This document shows, in pieces, positions 7,136 through 15,313 of a DNA stretch of 47,854 nt; position 1 is the stretch's first letter; the number at the start of each line of letters is the position of its first letter. The notes beneath the pieces are model-generated. The model was not told the origin of the DNA. It searched no databases and saw nothing but the letters and a program-made list of their open reading frames with translations. Both the position numbers and the translations under genes were made by a program. The DNA is from an uncultured Alphaproteobacteria bacterium (lineage in GTDB: Bacteria; Pseudomonadota; Alphaproteobacteria; UBA9655): positions 1 through 47,854 of the forward strand of contig CALBSK010000083.1 in the NCBI GenBank assembly GCA_937967795.1, in the 5' to 3' direction.

Positions 7136-8622
7136 ATTTGAATTACCTCCTGATGAAAATTAAAATAGTGAAGGGCGTGATCGCATTCGCCAGCTGAAGT
7201 TGCATAAATGGTAAAAAGAGGTTGTCCTTTTTCAACTTTCACGCCTAAGGGAGTATGAAGATCAACGCCAGCTGTAGGCGAATCAGGTGCTCCTGCGAGT
7301 TTTGCAATTCGCGCGATTAAACGATTATCGATGCGGGTAATCAAACCCGCATGTTTTGCTGTGACAACATGGTAAAGGGAAGAGAGATGCGGTTCTTTCA
7401 TCCCTCCTTGTGCTTCGCAAATGGCCTCAAATTTTTTAAGGGCACGTCCGTCTTCTAAAATGGCTCTGGCTTCGATCGCCGATTCTTCAACAGAATGGCC
7501 GCAGCAAAACTCCAGAAGTTGGGCTACAAGAAGAAGGCTTCGTTCTTTGAGATCCTGAGGCGCTTTTTTCTCATTTCTTAAAACAGAGAGAATATCCCGT
7601 GCTTCAAGAGCCGGACCAATCCCTCGACCAATAGGCTGAGCGCCATCAGTCATCGCAACGCGGATATTAAGATCCATGGCATCGCCCACACTGAGAAATA
7701 AAGAACGTAGATAGTGAGCCGCTCTTTTTGTCCGAACTTTGGCCGTGGGGCCGATCGGTATATCGATTAAAATATCCGTTGAGCCGGCAGCGATTTTTTT
7801 AGATAAGACAGAAGCGACGAGTTGCTTGCTGCTATCTAAGTCAAGAGCTCTTTCAATTTGAACAAGAATATCATCCACAGGACTCAGATCAACCGAGCCT
7901 CCCCAAACAATACATCCTCCCTCTTTCTCCACTACTTTCTTCATTTCATCAACAGAAAGGTCGACAGGAGCTATAACTTCCATAGTGTCGGCTGTGCCAG
8001 ACGGCGACGTAATGGCTCTGGAGGATGTTTTAGGAATGATAAGACCGTGAACAGCCAGAATAGGAACAATGATCATAGACGTTCTATTCCCAGGCAGACC
8101 GCCTACACAATGCTTATCAACAATATGCTCTTGATTCCATTTGAGTTGACGGCCTGTTTCGCTCATCGCTTTTGTGAGAGAGACGATTTCTTTTCGAGTC
8201 AGGTCAACACAAGCGGTAATAAAAGAAGAAAGCTGAACATCGGAATAGTGCCCCTCAACCATATCGTGCATGATTGTGTTAAGGCCTGTGTTTGTGAAGG
8301 ATTTACCATATAACTTTGCACGAACAAATCGGAAAGAATCAAGAGCTTCAGCATAAGAAACAGTGACCTCATCTCCCTCCAAAATTCCTAATTTATTCCA
8401 GGCACTTTCAGAAAAGCCAATTTCATCGGTATTTAGAATATCTGATGTAACGACGTAAAGGGTTGCAATAATCCATCGTTTCTCAAAACTGACTTTTACC
8501 CTTGCTTCAGAGCGAAAGCCTTCAGACCGGCAGATGGGATTATCAATTTGCATATAAACCACGATGTGTCTGTGAGTATCAATTCCTATCCGATGGGCTT
8601 TGAGGGTTGAATGGGGGCTCAT
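7129..8622 (-). CDS. Archaeal-type thymidine phosphorylase / AMP phosphorylase family protein
   Basis: 497 residues, longer than ordinary DeoA (about 440). The extra N-terminal domain of about 85-90 residues is typical of archaeal AMP phosphorylases and of a bacterial 'putative thymidine phosphorylase' group. Active-site motifs: KHCVGGLPGNRTS (170-182, phosphate binding) and ITSPSGTADTMEV (204-216). The C-terminal domain (about 400-497) has the biotinyl-like fold region with HTPLGVKVEKGQPL. The reaction is phosphorolysis of a pyrimidine nucleoside or of a nucleoside 5'-monophosphate, giving base plus ribose-1-phosphate or ribose-1,5-bisphosphate; sequence alone does not settle which. The gene overlaps the upstream RNase gene by ATGA and the prs-like gene downstream, forming a compact three-gene operon. 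Confidence 0.85.
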   Translation of the reverse strand: MSPHSTLKAHRIGIDTHRHIVVYMQIDNPICRSEGFRSEARVKVSFEKRWIIATLYVVTSDILNTDEIGFSESAWNKLGILEGDEVTVSYAEALDSFRFVRAKLYGKSFTNTGLNTIMHDMVEGHYSDVQLSSFITACVDLTRKEIVSLTKAMSETGRQLKWNQEHIVDKHCVGGLPGNRTSMIIVPILAVHGLIIPKTSSRAITSPSGTADTMEVIAPVDLSVDEMKKVVEKEGGCIVWGGSVDLSPVDDILVQIERALDLDSSKQLVASVLSKKIAAGSTDILIDIPIGPTAKVRTKRAAHYLRSLFLSVGDAMDLNIRVAMTDGAQPIGRGIGPALEARDILSVLRNEKKAPQDLKERSLLLVAQLLEFCCGHSVEESAIEARAILEDGRALKKFEAICEAQGGMKEPHLSSLYHVVTAKHAGLITRIDNRLIARIAKLAGAPDSPTAGVDLHTPLGVKVEKGQPLFTIYATSAGECDHALHYFNFHQEVIQIC

Positions 8623-9980
8623 GAGTTTAAAACTACCTTTTCAAGGTAACCCGGAATGTGGCAATTCCACCCATATGTTTCTTGAATTTTCATACAGAGA
8701 GCGTTCGCTTGGAGAGGCTCTCCATGGATAAGGAAGACTTCTTTCGGAGCATGCTTAAAGTTCTTTAGCCATGTCAAGATTTCTTGATAGTCCGCGTGAG
8801 CCGAAAGAGAATCTTCTTGAACAATTTCAGCCCGTACAGGGCGATCCTCTCCATGAAGTTTTATTTTTTCAGCGCCGTGAATCAGTGCTTCGCCACGGGT
8901 TCCTGCAGCTTGAAATCCTGTAAAAAGAACCGTATTTTTTTCATTAGAAATAAAAGCGTTGAGGTGATGAACAACGCGACCTCCTGTTGCCATTCCACTA
9001 GCCGTAATAATAATCTTAGGGACTTGTTCAAAGTCTAATTCTTTAGATTCCTCGGGTGTATTAATGATCTTTGCAACGCGGCACATAAGCGTACATTCGG
9101 CATTAGAAAGACGGTGTTCCGAGCCGAACATACAATAAAGATCGGTGACATCTCTTGCCATTGGGCTATCAAGAAAAACGGGGATGGTGGGGATTCTTTT
9201 CTCATTTTTTAATTGATAAATTAAATAAAGAAGGGCTTGCGCGCGTCCAACGGCAAAAGCGGGGATAAGAGTGACGCCGCCTCGGTGTGACGTTCTGTTG
9301 ATGACGTCGGCGAGTTCTTCCTTTGGATCTCGTGGGTTATGAAGGCGATCTCCATAAGTTGATTCCAAAACTAAATAATCAATTTCTTCCACGGTGGCCG
9401 GCGACTTCATAAGGATATCGTGAGGACGCCCCAGGTCGCCCGTAAACAAAAGAGTTGTTTTTCCATTTCTTACTTTAATCATGGACGCTCCCAAGATATG
9501 CCCAGCGGGAAAAAGAGTAAAAGAAAGATTTTTACCCAATTCATACTCATGACCAAAATCCAGAGGGTGGAAATATTTTAAAGAGTCTTCAGCATCTTTC
9601 CTTGTATAAAGAGGAAGAGCTGGTTTATGTTTTGAAAAACCATGTTTATTGGTAAAATAGGCATCTTCTTCCTGTAAGTATCCACTATCCGGGAGAAGGA
9701 TTTTACAAAGCTCAGCCGTTCCTTGACTGCAATGAATTTTACCGCGAAACCCATTTTTGACAAGAAGAGGAATATAGCCACTATGATCGATATGCGCATG
9801 GGTGAGAAGGATGCTTTTAACTTCTGACGGCTTAAAAGGCAGGGAGGACCAGTTTCTAAGGCGAAGTTGCTTGAGTCCTTGGAAAAGACCACAATCAACT
9901 AGGATCTTATAGGGATTTGAAGAAAGAAGATATTTCGACCCTGTAACCGTCCCTGTTGCGCCAATGAATTGCAGATTCAT
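8619..9980 (-). CDS. Beta-CASP metallo-beta-lactamase RNA-processing exonuclease
   Basis: 453 residues of the CPSF73/YSH1-like MBL family. The metal-binding motif HAHIDH is at 61-66, H161 is in AGHILGA, and D182 is in TGDLGR. Beta-CASP motifs follow: ESTYGD (206-211), GGRVVHHL (333-340), SAHADY (393-398), and the final IHGE around H419. All zinc ligands expected for an active enzyme are present. Family members cut or trim RNA in the cytoplasm. First gene of the operon with the phosphorylase and the PRPP-synthetase homologue, which suggests that RNA degradation feeds nucleotide salvage (inference). ATG at 9980 follows GGGAG with good spacing. Confidence 0.9.
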   Translation of the reverse strand: MNLQFIGATGTVTGSKYLLSSNPYKILVDCGLFQGLKQLRLRNWSSLPFKPSEVKSILLTHAHIDHSGYIPLLVKNGFRGKIHCSQGTAELCKILLPDSGYLQEEDAYFTNKHGFSKHKPALPLYTRKDAEDSLKYFHPLDFGHEYELGKNLSFTLFPAGHILGASMIKVRNGKTTLLFTGDLGRPHDILMKSPATVEEIDYLVLESTYGDRLHNPRDPKEELADVINRTSHRGGVTLIPAFAVGRAQALLYLIYQLKNEKRIPTIPVFLDSPMARDVTDLYCMFGSEHRLSNAECTLMCRVAKIINTPEESKELDFEQVPKIIITASGMATGGRVVHHLNAFISNEKNTVLFTGFQAAGTRGEALIHGAEKIKLHGEDRPVRAEIVQEDSLSAHADYQEILTWLKNFKHAPKEVFLIHGEPLQANALCMKIQETYGWNCHIPGYLEKVVLNS

Positions 9981-10363
9981 TTTTTCTCCCTTGTGGCGGA
10001 AAACTATATCATAAGAAGATACTTTACAGCAGCTTTATTGAAAATTAACTCTATCAAAAAAATGTTAATTTATTATAGATTCACAAAAAAATAATTGGCC
10101 ATTTTTTAATTTCCTAGATTTTTTATTTTTTTTATGAATACTCAACAATAGATAGTGGGAGAAATTTCTCTGGTCCGGTAGCCCCGAATAAGAGAAAGAA
10201 AGATGCATCTGGAAGTTATCGTTCTTTCTTTTAAAGACGACCTAAGGGATCCCAGGATCTTCTTGAGAATGTGACATTAAGCAAGAAAGTAAAAAATCCT
10301 TCTAAATCAGGGAATGAAATAGTGGTATATTTGCTTGCTCTTGATTTCTTTTTGGCAAACGGT
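9981..10363. other. AT-rich intergenic region, no gene seen
   Basis: 383 bp between the MBL operon start and the 3' end of the HicA-like gene. It holds the unmapped promoter of the MBL operon, a weak inverted repeat (GAAAGAA at 10194-10200 with TTCTTTC at 10222-10228) and short open stretches without starts or recognisable similarity. I see no tRNA and no clear coding signal. Confidence 0.6.
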
Positions 10364-11902
10364 CTATAATTTTTTACCGATAGCGATAGTACTCGGTGTA
10401 AGGTTAAACTTTTCTAAGAAAAAACGCGCTCGTTTAATGAGAGCAGAGTACATCATAGGCGTTCCTTTCTTGTTTTTCCCATGGGGATGTGGCCTATGGA
10501 GTGTGAACTGATATTTTTTAACAAGGCTCTCTTTCTTTTGTTTTTCATATTCTTTAAAGCTTAAAAAGCGGAGCACTTTTTGTAATTCATCACAAATGAC
10601 ATAAATCTCATACGTATTTTTTACATTCTCAGTGTACATACGCCCCTTAAATCCGTTGCATATCATATTATTGAAGGAATCTATGCGAAGATTCGTTGGT
10701 ATAGGAGTGGAGAACACAGCTTTAAAAGGTTCATAGTGATTTTTATTGAGTGTAAGAACGACAGATTTTTTTTCATCGTCCCGTTTTTGTGATCCACTTT
10801 TTTGTTGAGAATCGCCTTTTCTGTTTCTTTGAAAGTGACTCTTTCGTTTTCTTCTCTTGGGAGAAGGGTTGGCCTTTTCTTCGCTTTGTATTGATGGAGA
10901 AATATTCTTTACTTGAGGCGAAGTATTTTCTGGCGTTTGTGTGAGAAGAGTTGACGCCTCCGCTAGAAGAGGGGTACTTTCCACATTTTGTTTTAGCGAT
11001 TCTTTTTCGAGAGAAGGGAAATGGGAGTCCATCTTAGAAGAAGAGGGCTCGTCGACTTTCTTTTCATCAACAGAAAGCTTTTTACCCTGTGGCTGGTCTT
11101 CGTTGGTGTTAGTAATAACTTGGGCCGATTCTGTAAAAAGGGAAGAAGGCAAAAGTTTATCATAATGATATTGCAAAATCTCGATAATTTTTGAATAAAG
11201 AGAAACTTGATCAACCTGTAAGTCAATGAGATAGTTTCCCCTCGACATTTCTATATAACTTTTCTCCTTACCTTCTATAAACCCTTCTTTGCGGTTTCCA
11301 TAGCCTCTCTTTATAATAAGAGATTCTCTTAATTTTTTTTCAAGTAGCTCTACACTTTCCTCTGACTTTTCTTTTGCACCTCTATAGTTTTTAAGTAAAT
11401 TACCAAGCTGGATGGGAAGCTCGTGTGAAGAAAGAGAGCTAAAATCTATTCCATATGTATTTTCCTTTGGGCTTAAGAATTTTATTTCATCACTATATAA
11501 AAGGAGAAATTCTTCATTAAGGGATGAGATTTCTTTTATATTCTCGTCGATGGTTCTTCCAAGCGACAGAATCCCAAAATACTCATTATATTTTGACTTT
11601 TTTAAGGAGCAGAATGAAATCTTTTTGACCTCCTCTAAACGTTCATTCATATACTCAATATGTTCTTTCATATTGCCAAAAAGAACTTTACATAAAGAAA
11701 AAGCTTCCTCCAGATTTTGAGTAGTTATAGGATAGGACTTCATCTCAAATACATTATCAGAAGCTTCATTGCTTAGTATAATTATAGCTTTTTTACCGCT
11801 CTTTACAGGCTCTCTCCCTATGTCCTCCATTCCATAAGACAGAGTCGGAACAGTAAAAAGTAATAGAGAAGACAAAAGAAACATTTTTGGAAATACTACC
11901 AT
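10364..11902 (-). CDS. Exported protein with C-terminal HicA-like toxin domain
   Basis: 512 residues from ATG at 11902. This start is chosen over one at 11944 because it gives a signal peptide directly (MVVFPKMFLLSSLLLFTVP, cleavage near SYG), has GGGGTG just upstream, and the longer version would begin inside the promoter. Residues about 56-250 are helical and charged. Residues 250-385 are a low-complexity Ser/Lys/Pro linker with a basic cluster (KRRKRKS). Residues about 385-504 match the pattern of HicA-type mRNA-interferase relatives: NKNHYEPFKAVFSTPIPTNL at the start, then TLHRPHPHGK (H469, H472, H474) and a closing helix ALIKRARFFLEKFNL. HicA proteins are normally small cytoplasmic toxins; on a secreted carrier this would be a delivered RNase-like domain (inference). 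No HicB antitoxin is adjacent. The domain call is by eye. Confidence 0.7.
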   Translation of the reverse strand: MVVFPKMFLLSSLLLFTVPTLSYGMEDIGREPVKSGKKAIIILSNEASDNVFEMKSYPITTQNLEEAFSLCKVLFGNMKEHIEYMNERLEEVKKISFCSLKKSKYNEYFGILSLGRTIDENIKEISSLNEEFLLLYSDEIKFLSPKENTYGIDFSSLSSHELPIQLGNLLKNYRGAKEKSEESVELLEKKLRESLIIKRGYGNRKEGFIEGKEKSYIEMSRGNYLIDLQVDQVSLYSKIIEILQYHYDKLLPSSLFTESAQVITNTNEDQPQGKKLSVDEKKVDEPSSSKMDSHFPSLEKESLKQNVESTPLLAEASTLLTQTPENTSPQVKNISPSIQSEEKANPSPKRRKRKSHFQRNRKGDSQQKSGSQKRDDEKKSVVLTLNKNHYEPFKAVFSTPIPTNLRIDSFNNMICNGFKGRMYTENVKNTYEIYVICDELQKVLRFLSFKEYEKQKKESLVKKYQFTLHRPHPHGKNKKGTPMMYSALIKRARFFLEKFNLTPSTIAIGKKL

Positions 11903-11934
11903 ATTCACCCCAGGGAAAAAATTCTTACTTTTAC

Positions 11935-11963
11935 ATATGAACAAGTTTAATATTAAACGTCAA
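11935..11963 (-). promoter_or_regulatory. Candidate promoter with palindrome upstream of the HicA-like gene
   Basis: Minus strand: TTGACG (11963-11958), 17-bp spacer, weak TCATAT (11940-11935). The spacer contains a perfect 14-bp palindrome, GTTTAATATTAAAC (11945-11958), which would place a bound repressor between the two elements. Confidence 0.4.
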
Positions 11964-11990
11964 GAAATATTTCAAAGTAAATACGGACAT

Positions 11991-12010
11991 GCTCAGCAAA
12001 AAATCTGAGC
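11991..12010. repeat. Small hairpin GCTCAG/CTGAGC
   Basis: A 6-bp perfect stem with an 8-nt A-rich loop between two minus-strand genes. It may help end transcription from the broken gene at 12194-12519; there is no proper T-run on the minus strand. Confidence 0.3.
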
Positions 12011-12193
12011 TTACTTTTCTTATTCCAAGATGGATTCACGCGCTCAAAGAGTTCTTAGCTCTTTATACTTTTAATAGATCCACAAATTCAAGAAAACTTA
12101 TCAATGCGCTCACCCTATAGCGCCTAAATAAAAATCAAAATCAAATAATATTAATCACTTAAGTAATTAAGGTGCGAAAGTCGGATGGAGAGT

Positions 12194-12519
12194 TTATACG
12201 TCTTTAGACCGCTTCTTTCGCATCTCGTTTGCTTTTTCATACCACTGATCTCTTTCATTTACCTCCGAGACGTCACCCGCTTGCTCATAAGCATCTGCCG
12301 CATTTTCAAAGTGATGGGAGATTGCAGGATCTCCGAGGAGTTCAATCTGCTTTTCATAGCACATACCTATTTTTTCATACCATTCTTACCCATTATTAAA
12401 CTTTTGTTATGCTCACTTTTCTCTTCCATGGCTGCAGCAGGAGAAAAAGTGGAAGTAAGTATCATTGCCATTGCGGTCAATGGGAAGACAGAATTGAAGA
12501 TTTTTGAAAAAATACTCAT
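12194..12519 (-). pseudogene. Frameshifted small exported protein with helical YEK repeats
   Basis: From ATG at 12519 the minus strand encodes a signal peptide (MSIFSKIFNSVFPLTAMAM, cleavage near SPAAA) and then EEKSEHNKSLIMGKNGMKK followed by TAG. In the -1 frame the sequence at once continues as a plausible protein: EWYEKIGMCYEKQIELLGDP, HHFENAADAYEQAGDVSEV, QWYEKANEMRKKRSKDV, stop at 12194. EWYEKIGMCYEK and QWYEKANEM are clearly repeats of each other, TPR- or SNAP-like in pattern. One missing base near the MGK codons restores a single frame of about 108 codons. The downstream frame alone could start at an internal ATG (56 codons), but without export. A six-A run just before the TAG could also allow slippage. 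A single-base deletion (or assembly error) is my first reading. Confidence 0.65.
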
Positions 12520-12648
12520 CAACGAATACCTAAAAAAATATTTAAATAATAATTAAAAATAGAGATTTATTTGATTGATGTCAATACTTCATAATAGTGT
12601 CCCTATCTCGGTCATAGCATGTGCGAATGACACAGACCTCTTTTGCCT

Positions 12649-12690
12649 TGAATAGTATGACACAATGATATATATTGATATATACATCAT
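12649..12690 (+). promoter_or_regulatory. Promoter and operator of the vapBC-like pair
   Basis: TTGAAT (12649-12654), 16-bp spacer, TATATT (12671-12676). An imperfect inverted repeat over 12665-12690, with ATGAT at one end and ATCAT at the other around a TA-rich core, covers the -10. It is a natural site for the RHH antitoxin to autoregulate. Confidence 0.5.
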
Positions 12691-12706
12691 ATGTGAGGAA
12701 TTTTTT

Positions 12707-12940
12707 GTGCGCACAATCATTGAAATAGAGGAAGAAAAGCTAGAGGCCCTAACACTTCTAGCAAAAGAGAAACATATGTCGCGAGCGGCGCTCATTCGGC
12801 AGGCCATCAATTCTCTTTTGAAGACCTCTTTAAAACAACACCAAGCTATGGAGACAGATGTTTTTGGTATTTTAAAAGGTCCCCTCAAGGTTGAAGGCCT
12901 GACTTTTCAAAAAAAATTACGTTCTGAGTGGCATGAATGA
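12707..12940 (+). CDS. Ribbon-helix-helix antitoxin (VapB/CopG-like)
   Basis: 77 residues. GTG at 12707 is taken as the start because GAGGA lies about eight bases upstream and it yields the usual antitoxin opening RTIIEIEEEKLEALTLLAK: a short beta strand followed by two helices (MSRAALIRQAINSLL) of the RHH DNA-binding fold. An in-frame ATG at 12665 would add a tail encoded by the operator. The C-terminal half (about 45-77, ETDVFGILKG... SEWHE) is the likely toxin-binding segment. It overlaps vapC by ATGA, so translation is coupled, and it probably represses its own promoter with the toxin. Confidence 0.82.
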   Translation: MRTIIEIEEEKLEALTLLAKEKHMSRAALIRQAINSLLKTSLKQHQAMETDVFGILKGPLKVEGLTFQKKLRSEWHE

Positions 12941-13302
12941 GAGCTTTTTTCGACACGAACATCCTTATTGATTATTTTAATGGGGAGCAAAGAGCTAAAG
13001 ATGAAATGGAGCTTTATGATTTTTGGGCCATCAGTATTCTCACTTATATTGAAATCCTTGTTGGATTACAAAACCTAGAGGAAATTGAAGCCATTAAAAA
13101 ATTTCTTTATCGGTTTTCCCTTATTGGGATTGACCTTCCTATTGCAGAACTCAGCGCTACAATAAGAAAAAAATATAAACTTAAAATTCCTGATGCGGTG
13201 ATTTTAGCGTCGGCTGAATATAGTCAATGTTTGCTTGTAACACGGAATACGAAAGATTTTTCTTCAACCCTACCTATCGTAAGGATTCCTTACACTTTAT
13301 AA
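12937..13302 (+). CDS. PIN-domain ribonuclease toxin (VapC-like)
   Basis: 121 residues with the full acidic set of a PIN nuclease: D6 in FFDTNILIDYF, E39 in LTYIEILVG, D86 in KIPDAVILASA, and D107 in TRNTKDF. VapC toxins cleave tRNA or rRNA when freed from VapB. No catalytic residue is missing, so it should be functional. The start overlaps the antitoxin stop by four bases. Confidence 0.9.
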   Translation: MRAFFDTNILIDYFNGEQRAKDEMELYDFWAISILTYIEILVGLQNLEEIEAIKKFLYRFSLIGIDLPIAELSATIRKKYKLKIPDAVILASAEYSQCLLVTRNTKDFSSTLPIVRIPYTL

Positions 13303-13333
13303 AAGAAGTATACTCTTTTCATACACCGTTTAT

Positions 13334-13885
13334 CTACCATAAGAAAATAGCCATTCGCTCTAACCTGGAAAGTCCTTTATCTAAAAAAGCCATCGTTTTT
13401 CCCAAATCCGGACTTTCATCTGTCAACCACGTTCTAAGAGTGAGAAGATAAAGAGCCAGGAGGCCTTGGACTCGCAATAAACCGTTTAGGCCGCGTGAAC
13501 TTAATCCAGCCGCTTCGAGCATCCAAGACATGGAGGAAAAGCCCTGGCAAAGAAGGGCGGGAGATTCAGGAAAAGAAAAAAGATAGTCTTGCCAAAAATT
13601 TGCAATGACGGGCTTATAGGGTTGAGCGGCATCAAATCGAGACATGAGAATATCGAATAAAGCATCTTTGGGAGAGAGGGCTTCGCAGGAAAGTTCTGCT
13701 GTTTTAAGGACCTGCTCATCAATTTTTTGAAATAATTGAACCATGACGTCAGAGGGAGTTCCGAAATATTTATGAAAAACCCTTAAAGGAATACCTGACA
13801 CTTGGGAGGCTTTCCCAAAGGAAAAAGCCTTCCATCCTTCCTTTTCGAGGATATGCAGACATGCTTTAAATGCTTTTTCTTTCAT
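13334..13885 (-). CDS. TetR-family transcriptional regulator
   Basis: 183 residues. The N-terminal 50 form a TetR-type helix-turn-helix: KAFKACLHILEKEGWKAFS, then KASQVSGIPLRVFHKYFGTP, matching the usual 'vs..tlYryF' recognition segment. The rest is a helical ligand-binding domain with no recognisable ligand. It overlaps the proC stop by ATGA and is the last gene of ybjN-proC-tetR, convergent with vapC (31 bp apart). It could control membrane or stress genes; the target is unknown. Confidence 0.75.
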   Translation of the reverse strand: MKEKAFKACLHILEKEGWKAFSFGKASQVSGIPLRVFHKYFGTPSDVMVQLFQKIDEQVLKTAELSCEALSPKDALFDILMSRFDAAQPYKPVIANFWQDYLFSFPESPALLCQGFSSMSWMLEAAGLSSRGLNGLLRVQGLLALYLLTLRTWLTDESPDLGKTMAFLDKGLSRLERMAIFLW

Positions 13886-14691
13886 TGTCGCAACTCAACA
13901 GCGCGGAGGTAGGCCGCTTTAACCGCCTCTTTCATCAGATTATGAAGGCCTTTGGTTTCTAAAACGTTAAGAGCAGCAGCTGTCGTTCCTTTGGTGCTAG
14001 TGACATGCCGACGTAACTCATCCGGAAGAAGATCTGACTCATGGGCATAAGTTGAAGCCCCCCAGAAAGTTGTGAGAGCAAGATTGATGGCGATTCCCTT
14101 GCTAAAACCCAAGGCCTCTGCGGCTTGAGCGAGGGCTTCGATCAAAAAGAAAACATAAGCAGGCCCCGATCCTGAAATAGCTGTCATTTTATCAATGTCT
14201 TCATCTGATTGGAGCCATGTGTAAAAACCAAGCCCATTAAAGCATTTTTCTGCAAGATTCTTCTGCTCCACGGTGACGGAGGTATTAGAGAGAAGGCCTA
14301 TAACGCCTTTATGAATGCAAACAGGTGTATTGGGCATAGCGCGTATGAGAGAAAGAGGCGCGGGAAGAAAGTTCTCATAAAAGGCTAAGGATTTTCCAGA
14401 AGCAACTGAGATGAAAAGAGAAGGAAAGGATTTATAAAGAGGGAGAACCTCTGCTAAGAGGAAAGGCTTGACAGCCAAAACAATAATATCAGGGGTTTGT
14501 GAAAGTCCCTGAGGAGAAGAAAGCCACTCTACATGAGCGTTTTGCAAAAACGGTTCTACCTTTTCTCGATGAGGGGCAATCACCCACATTTTTTTAAAAC
14601 GGGTTTCGAAATCAGACAGCGTCAACCATCCCTTGAGAAGGGCTGAACCGATTGCCCCACAGCCCACCAAGGCGAGGGAAGTCCCCATCAA
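13882..14691 (-). CDS. proC: Pyrroline-5-carboxylate reductase
   Basis: 269 residues, normal length. Catalyses the last step of proline synthesis (P5C + NAD(P)H to proline). N-terminal Rossmann motif GCGAIGSALLKGW (10-22); then RAMPNTPVCIHKG; the signature AISGSGPAYVFFLIEAL; and the C-terminal conserved DELRRHVTSTKGTTAAAL. It overlaps ybjN upstream and tetR downstream by ATGA each, so the three are one transcript. A ybjN-proC pairing is common in alphaproteobacteria. In a host-associated organism it shows that at least the final proline step is kept. Confidence 0.95.
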   Translation of the reverse strand: MMGTSLALVGCGAIGSALLKGWLTLSDFETRFKKMWVIAPHREKVEPFLQNAHVEWLSSPQGLSQTPDIIVLAVKPFLLAEVLPLYKSFPSLFISVASGKSLAFYENFLPAPLSLIRAMPNTPVCIHKGVIGLLSNTSVTVEQKNLAEKCFNGLGFYTWLQSDEDIDKMTAISGSGPAYVFFLIEALAQAAEALGFSKGIAINLALTTFWGASTYAHESDLLPDELRRHVTSTKGTTAAALNVLETKGLHNLMKEAVKAAYLRAVELRQ

Positions 14692-15191
14692 GCTTCTCCA
14701 AACGTATCCAACATAGCTGCCATGAGCGCTTCTTCAGGACTTTTTCCGCCCCATAAAACAAACTGAAGAGCCGGATAAAGACGATCGCATTCCATAACGG
14801 CAGAGTTTAAAATCTCCTCCATTTGTTCAAGGGTTGCACCCGGATTTCCTCTCAACGTTAAGCTATAACGAAAAGCGGGAACTTCATCATCGGGTGAAAC
14901 TTCAAAATGACCTAACCAAATTTTTGGATTTAAGGAGGAAAGAAGAATTTCCACAGATGCACGTTTGTCTTGTGGGATTTTAATATCAATAAGCGAACTC
15001 AATATTAAACATTCTAAATCCTGACGCCACATCGCAAAAAGGCGGTAGGTACACCATCTTCCTGTAACGTCTGCTGCGATTTCACTTTCATTCATTCGGT
15101 CATAGTCCCATTCAAATTGGAAAAAAAGCTCTTCCAATAAGCTAATCGGAGAAGAATAAGGAAAGTAATTTTCTTGGGAATTCGGTTGCAT
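14688..15191 (-). CDS. YbjN-domain protein
   Basis: About 167 residues from ATG at 15191; an in-frame ATG at 15251 would add 20 residues unlike the family, and neither has a strong ribosome binding site. Family features: SPISLLEELFFQFEWDYDR, ADVTGRWCTYRLFAMW, and the closing LWGGKSPEEALMAAMLDT. YbjN proteins are chaperone-like cytoplasmic proteins (type III-chaperone fold) with a loosely defined role in stress and motility regulation. It is the first gene of the ybjN-proC-tetR operon, following the rplQ terminator region. Confidence 0.8.
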   Translation of the reverse strand: MQPNSQENYFPYSSPISLLEELFFQFEWDYDRMNESEIAADVTGRWCTYRLFAMWRQDLECLILSSLIDIKIPQDKRASVEILLSSLNPKIWLGHFEVSPDDEVPAFRYSLTLRGNPGATLEQMEEILNSAVMECDRLYPALQFVLWGGKSPEEALMAAMLDTFGEA

Positions 15192-15313
15192 ACTCAAGAC
15201 TCGTCGTTTGTTTTCTTTGAGAAGCATAACGTCATGCATAGAAAATTGCATTAGTTTTTATTTTTTACTTACTGCTACAGCAGGACAATCTAAAACACGT
15301 ATGCGACCACTCT

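Noticed and set aside
10160..10235. Short plus-strand frame near GGTCCGGTAGCCCCGAATAAG, checked as a tRNA or gene tail
   Set aside because: No cloverleaf and no start codon; the stretch ends after about 30 codons without similarity.
12185..12556. Plus-strand frame of 123 codons with hydrophobic segments
   Set aside because: The minus strand over the same bases holds a signal peptide and matching YEK repeats (frameshifted gene); the plus frame has no ribosome binding site and looks like its shadow.
13227..13451. Plus-strand frame overlapping the vapC end and tetR
   Set aside because: Out of frame with vapC and antisense to the TetR gene; no ribosome binding site.
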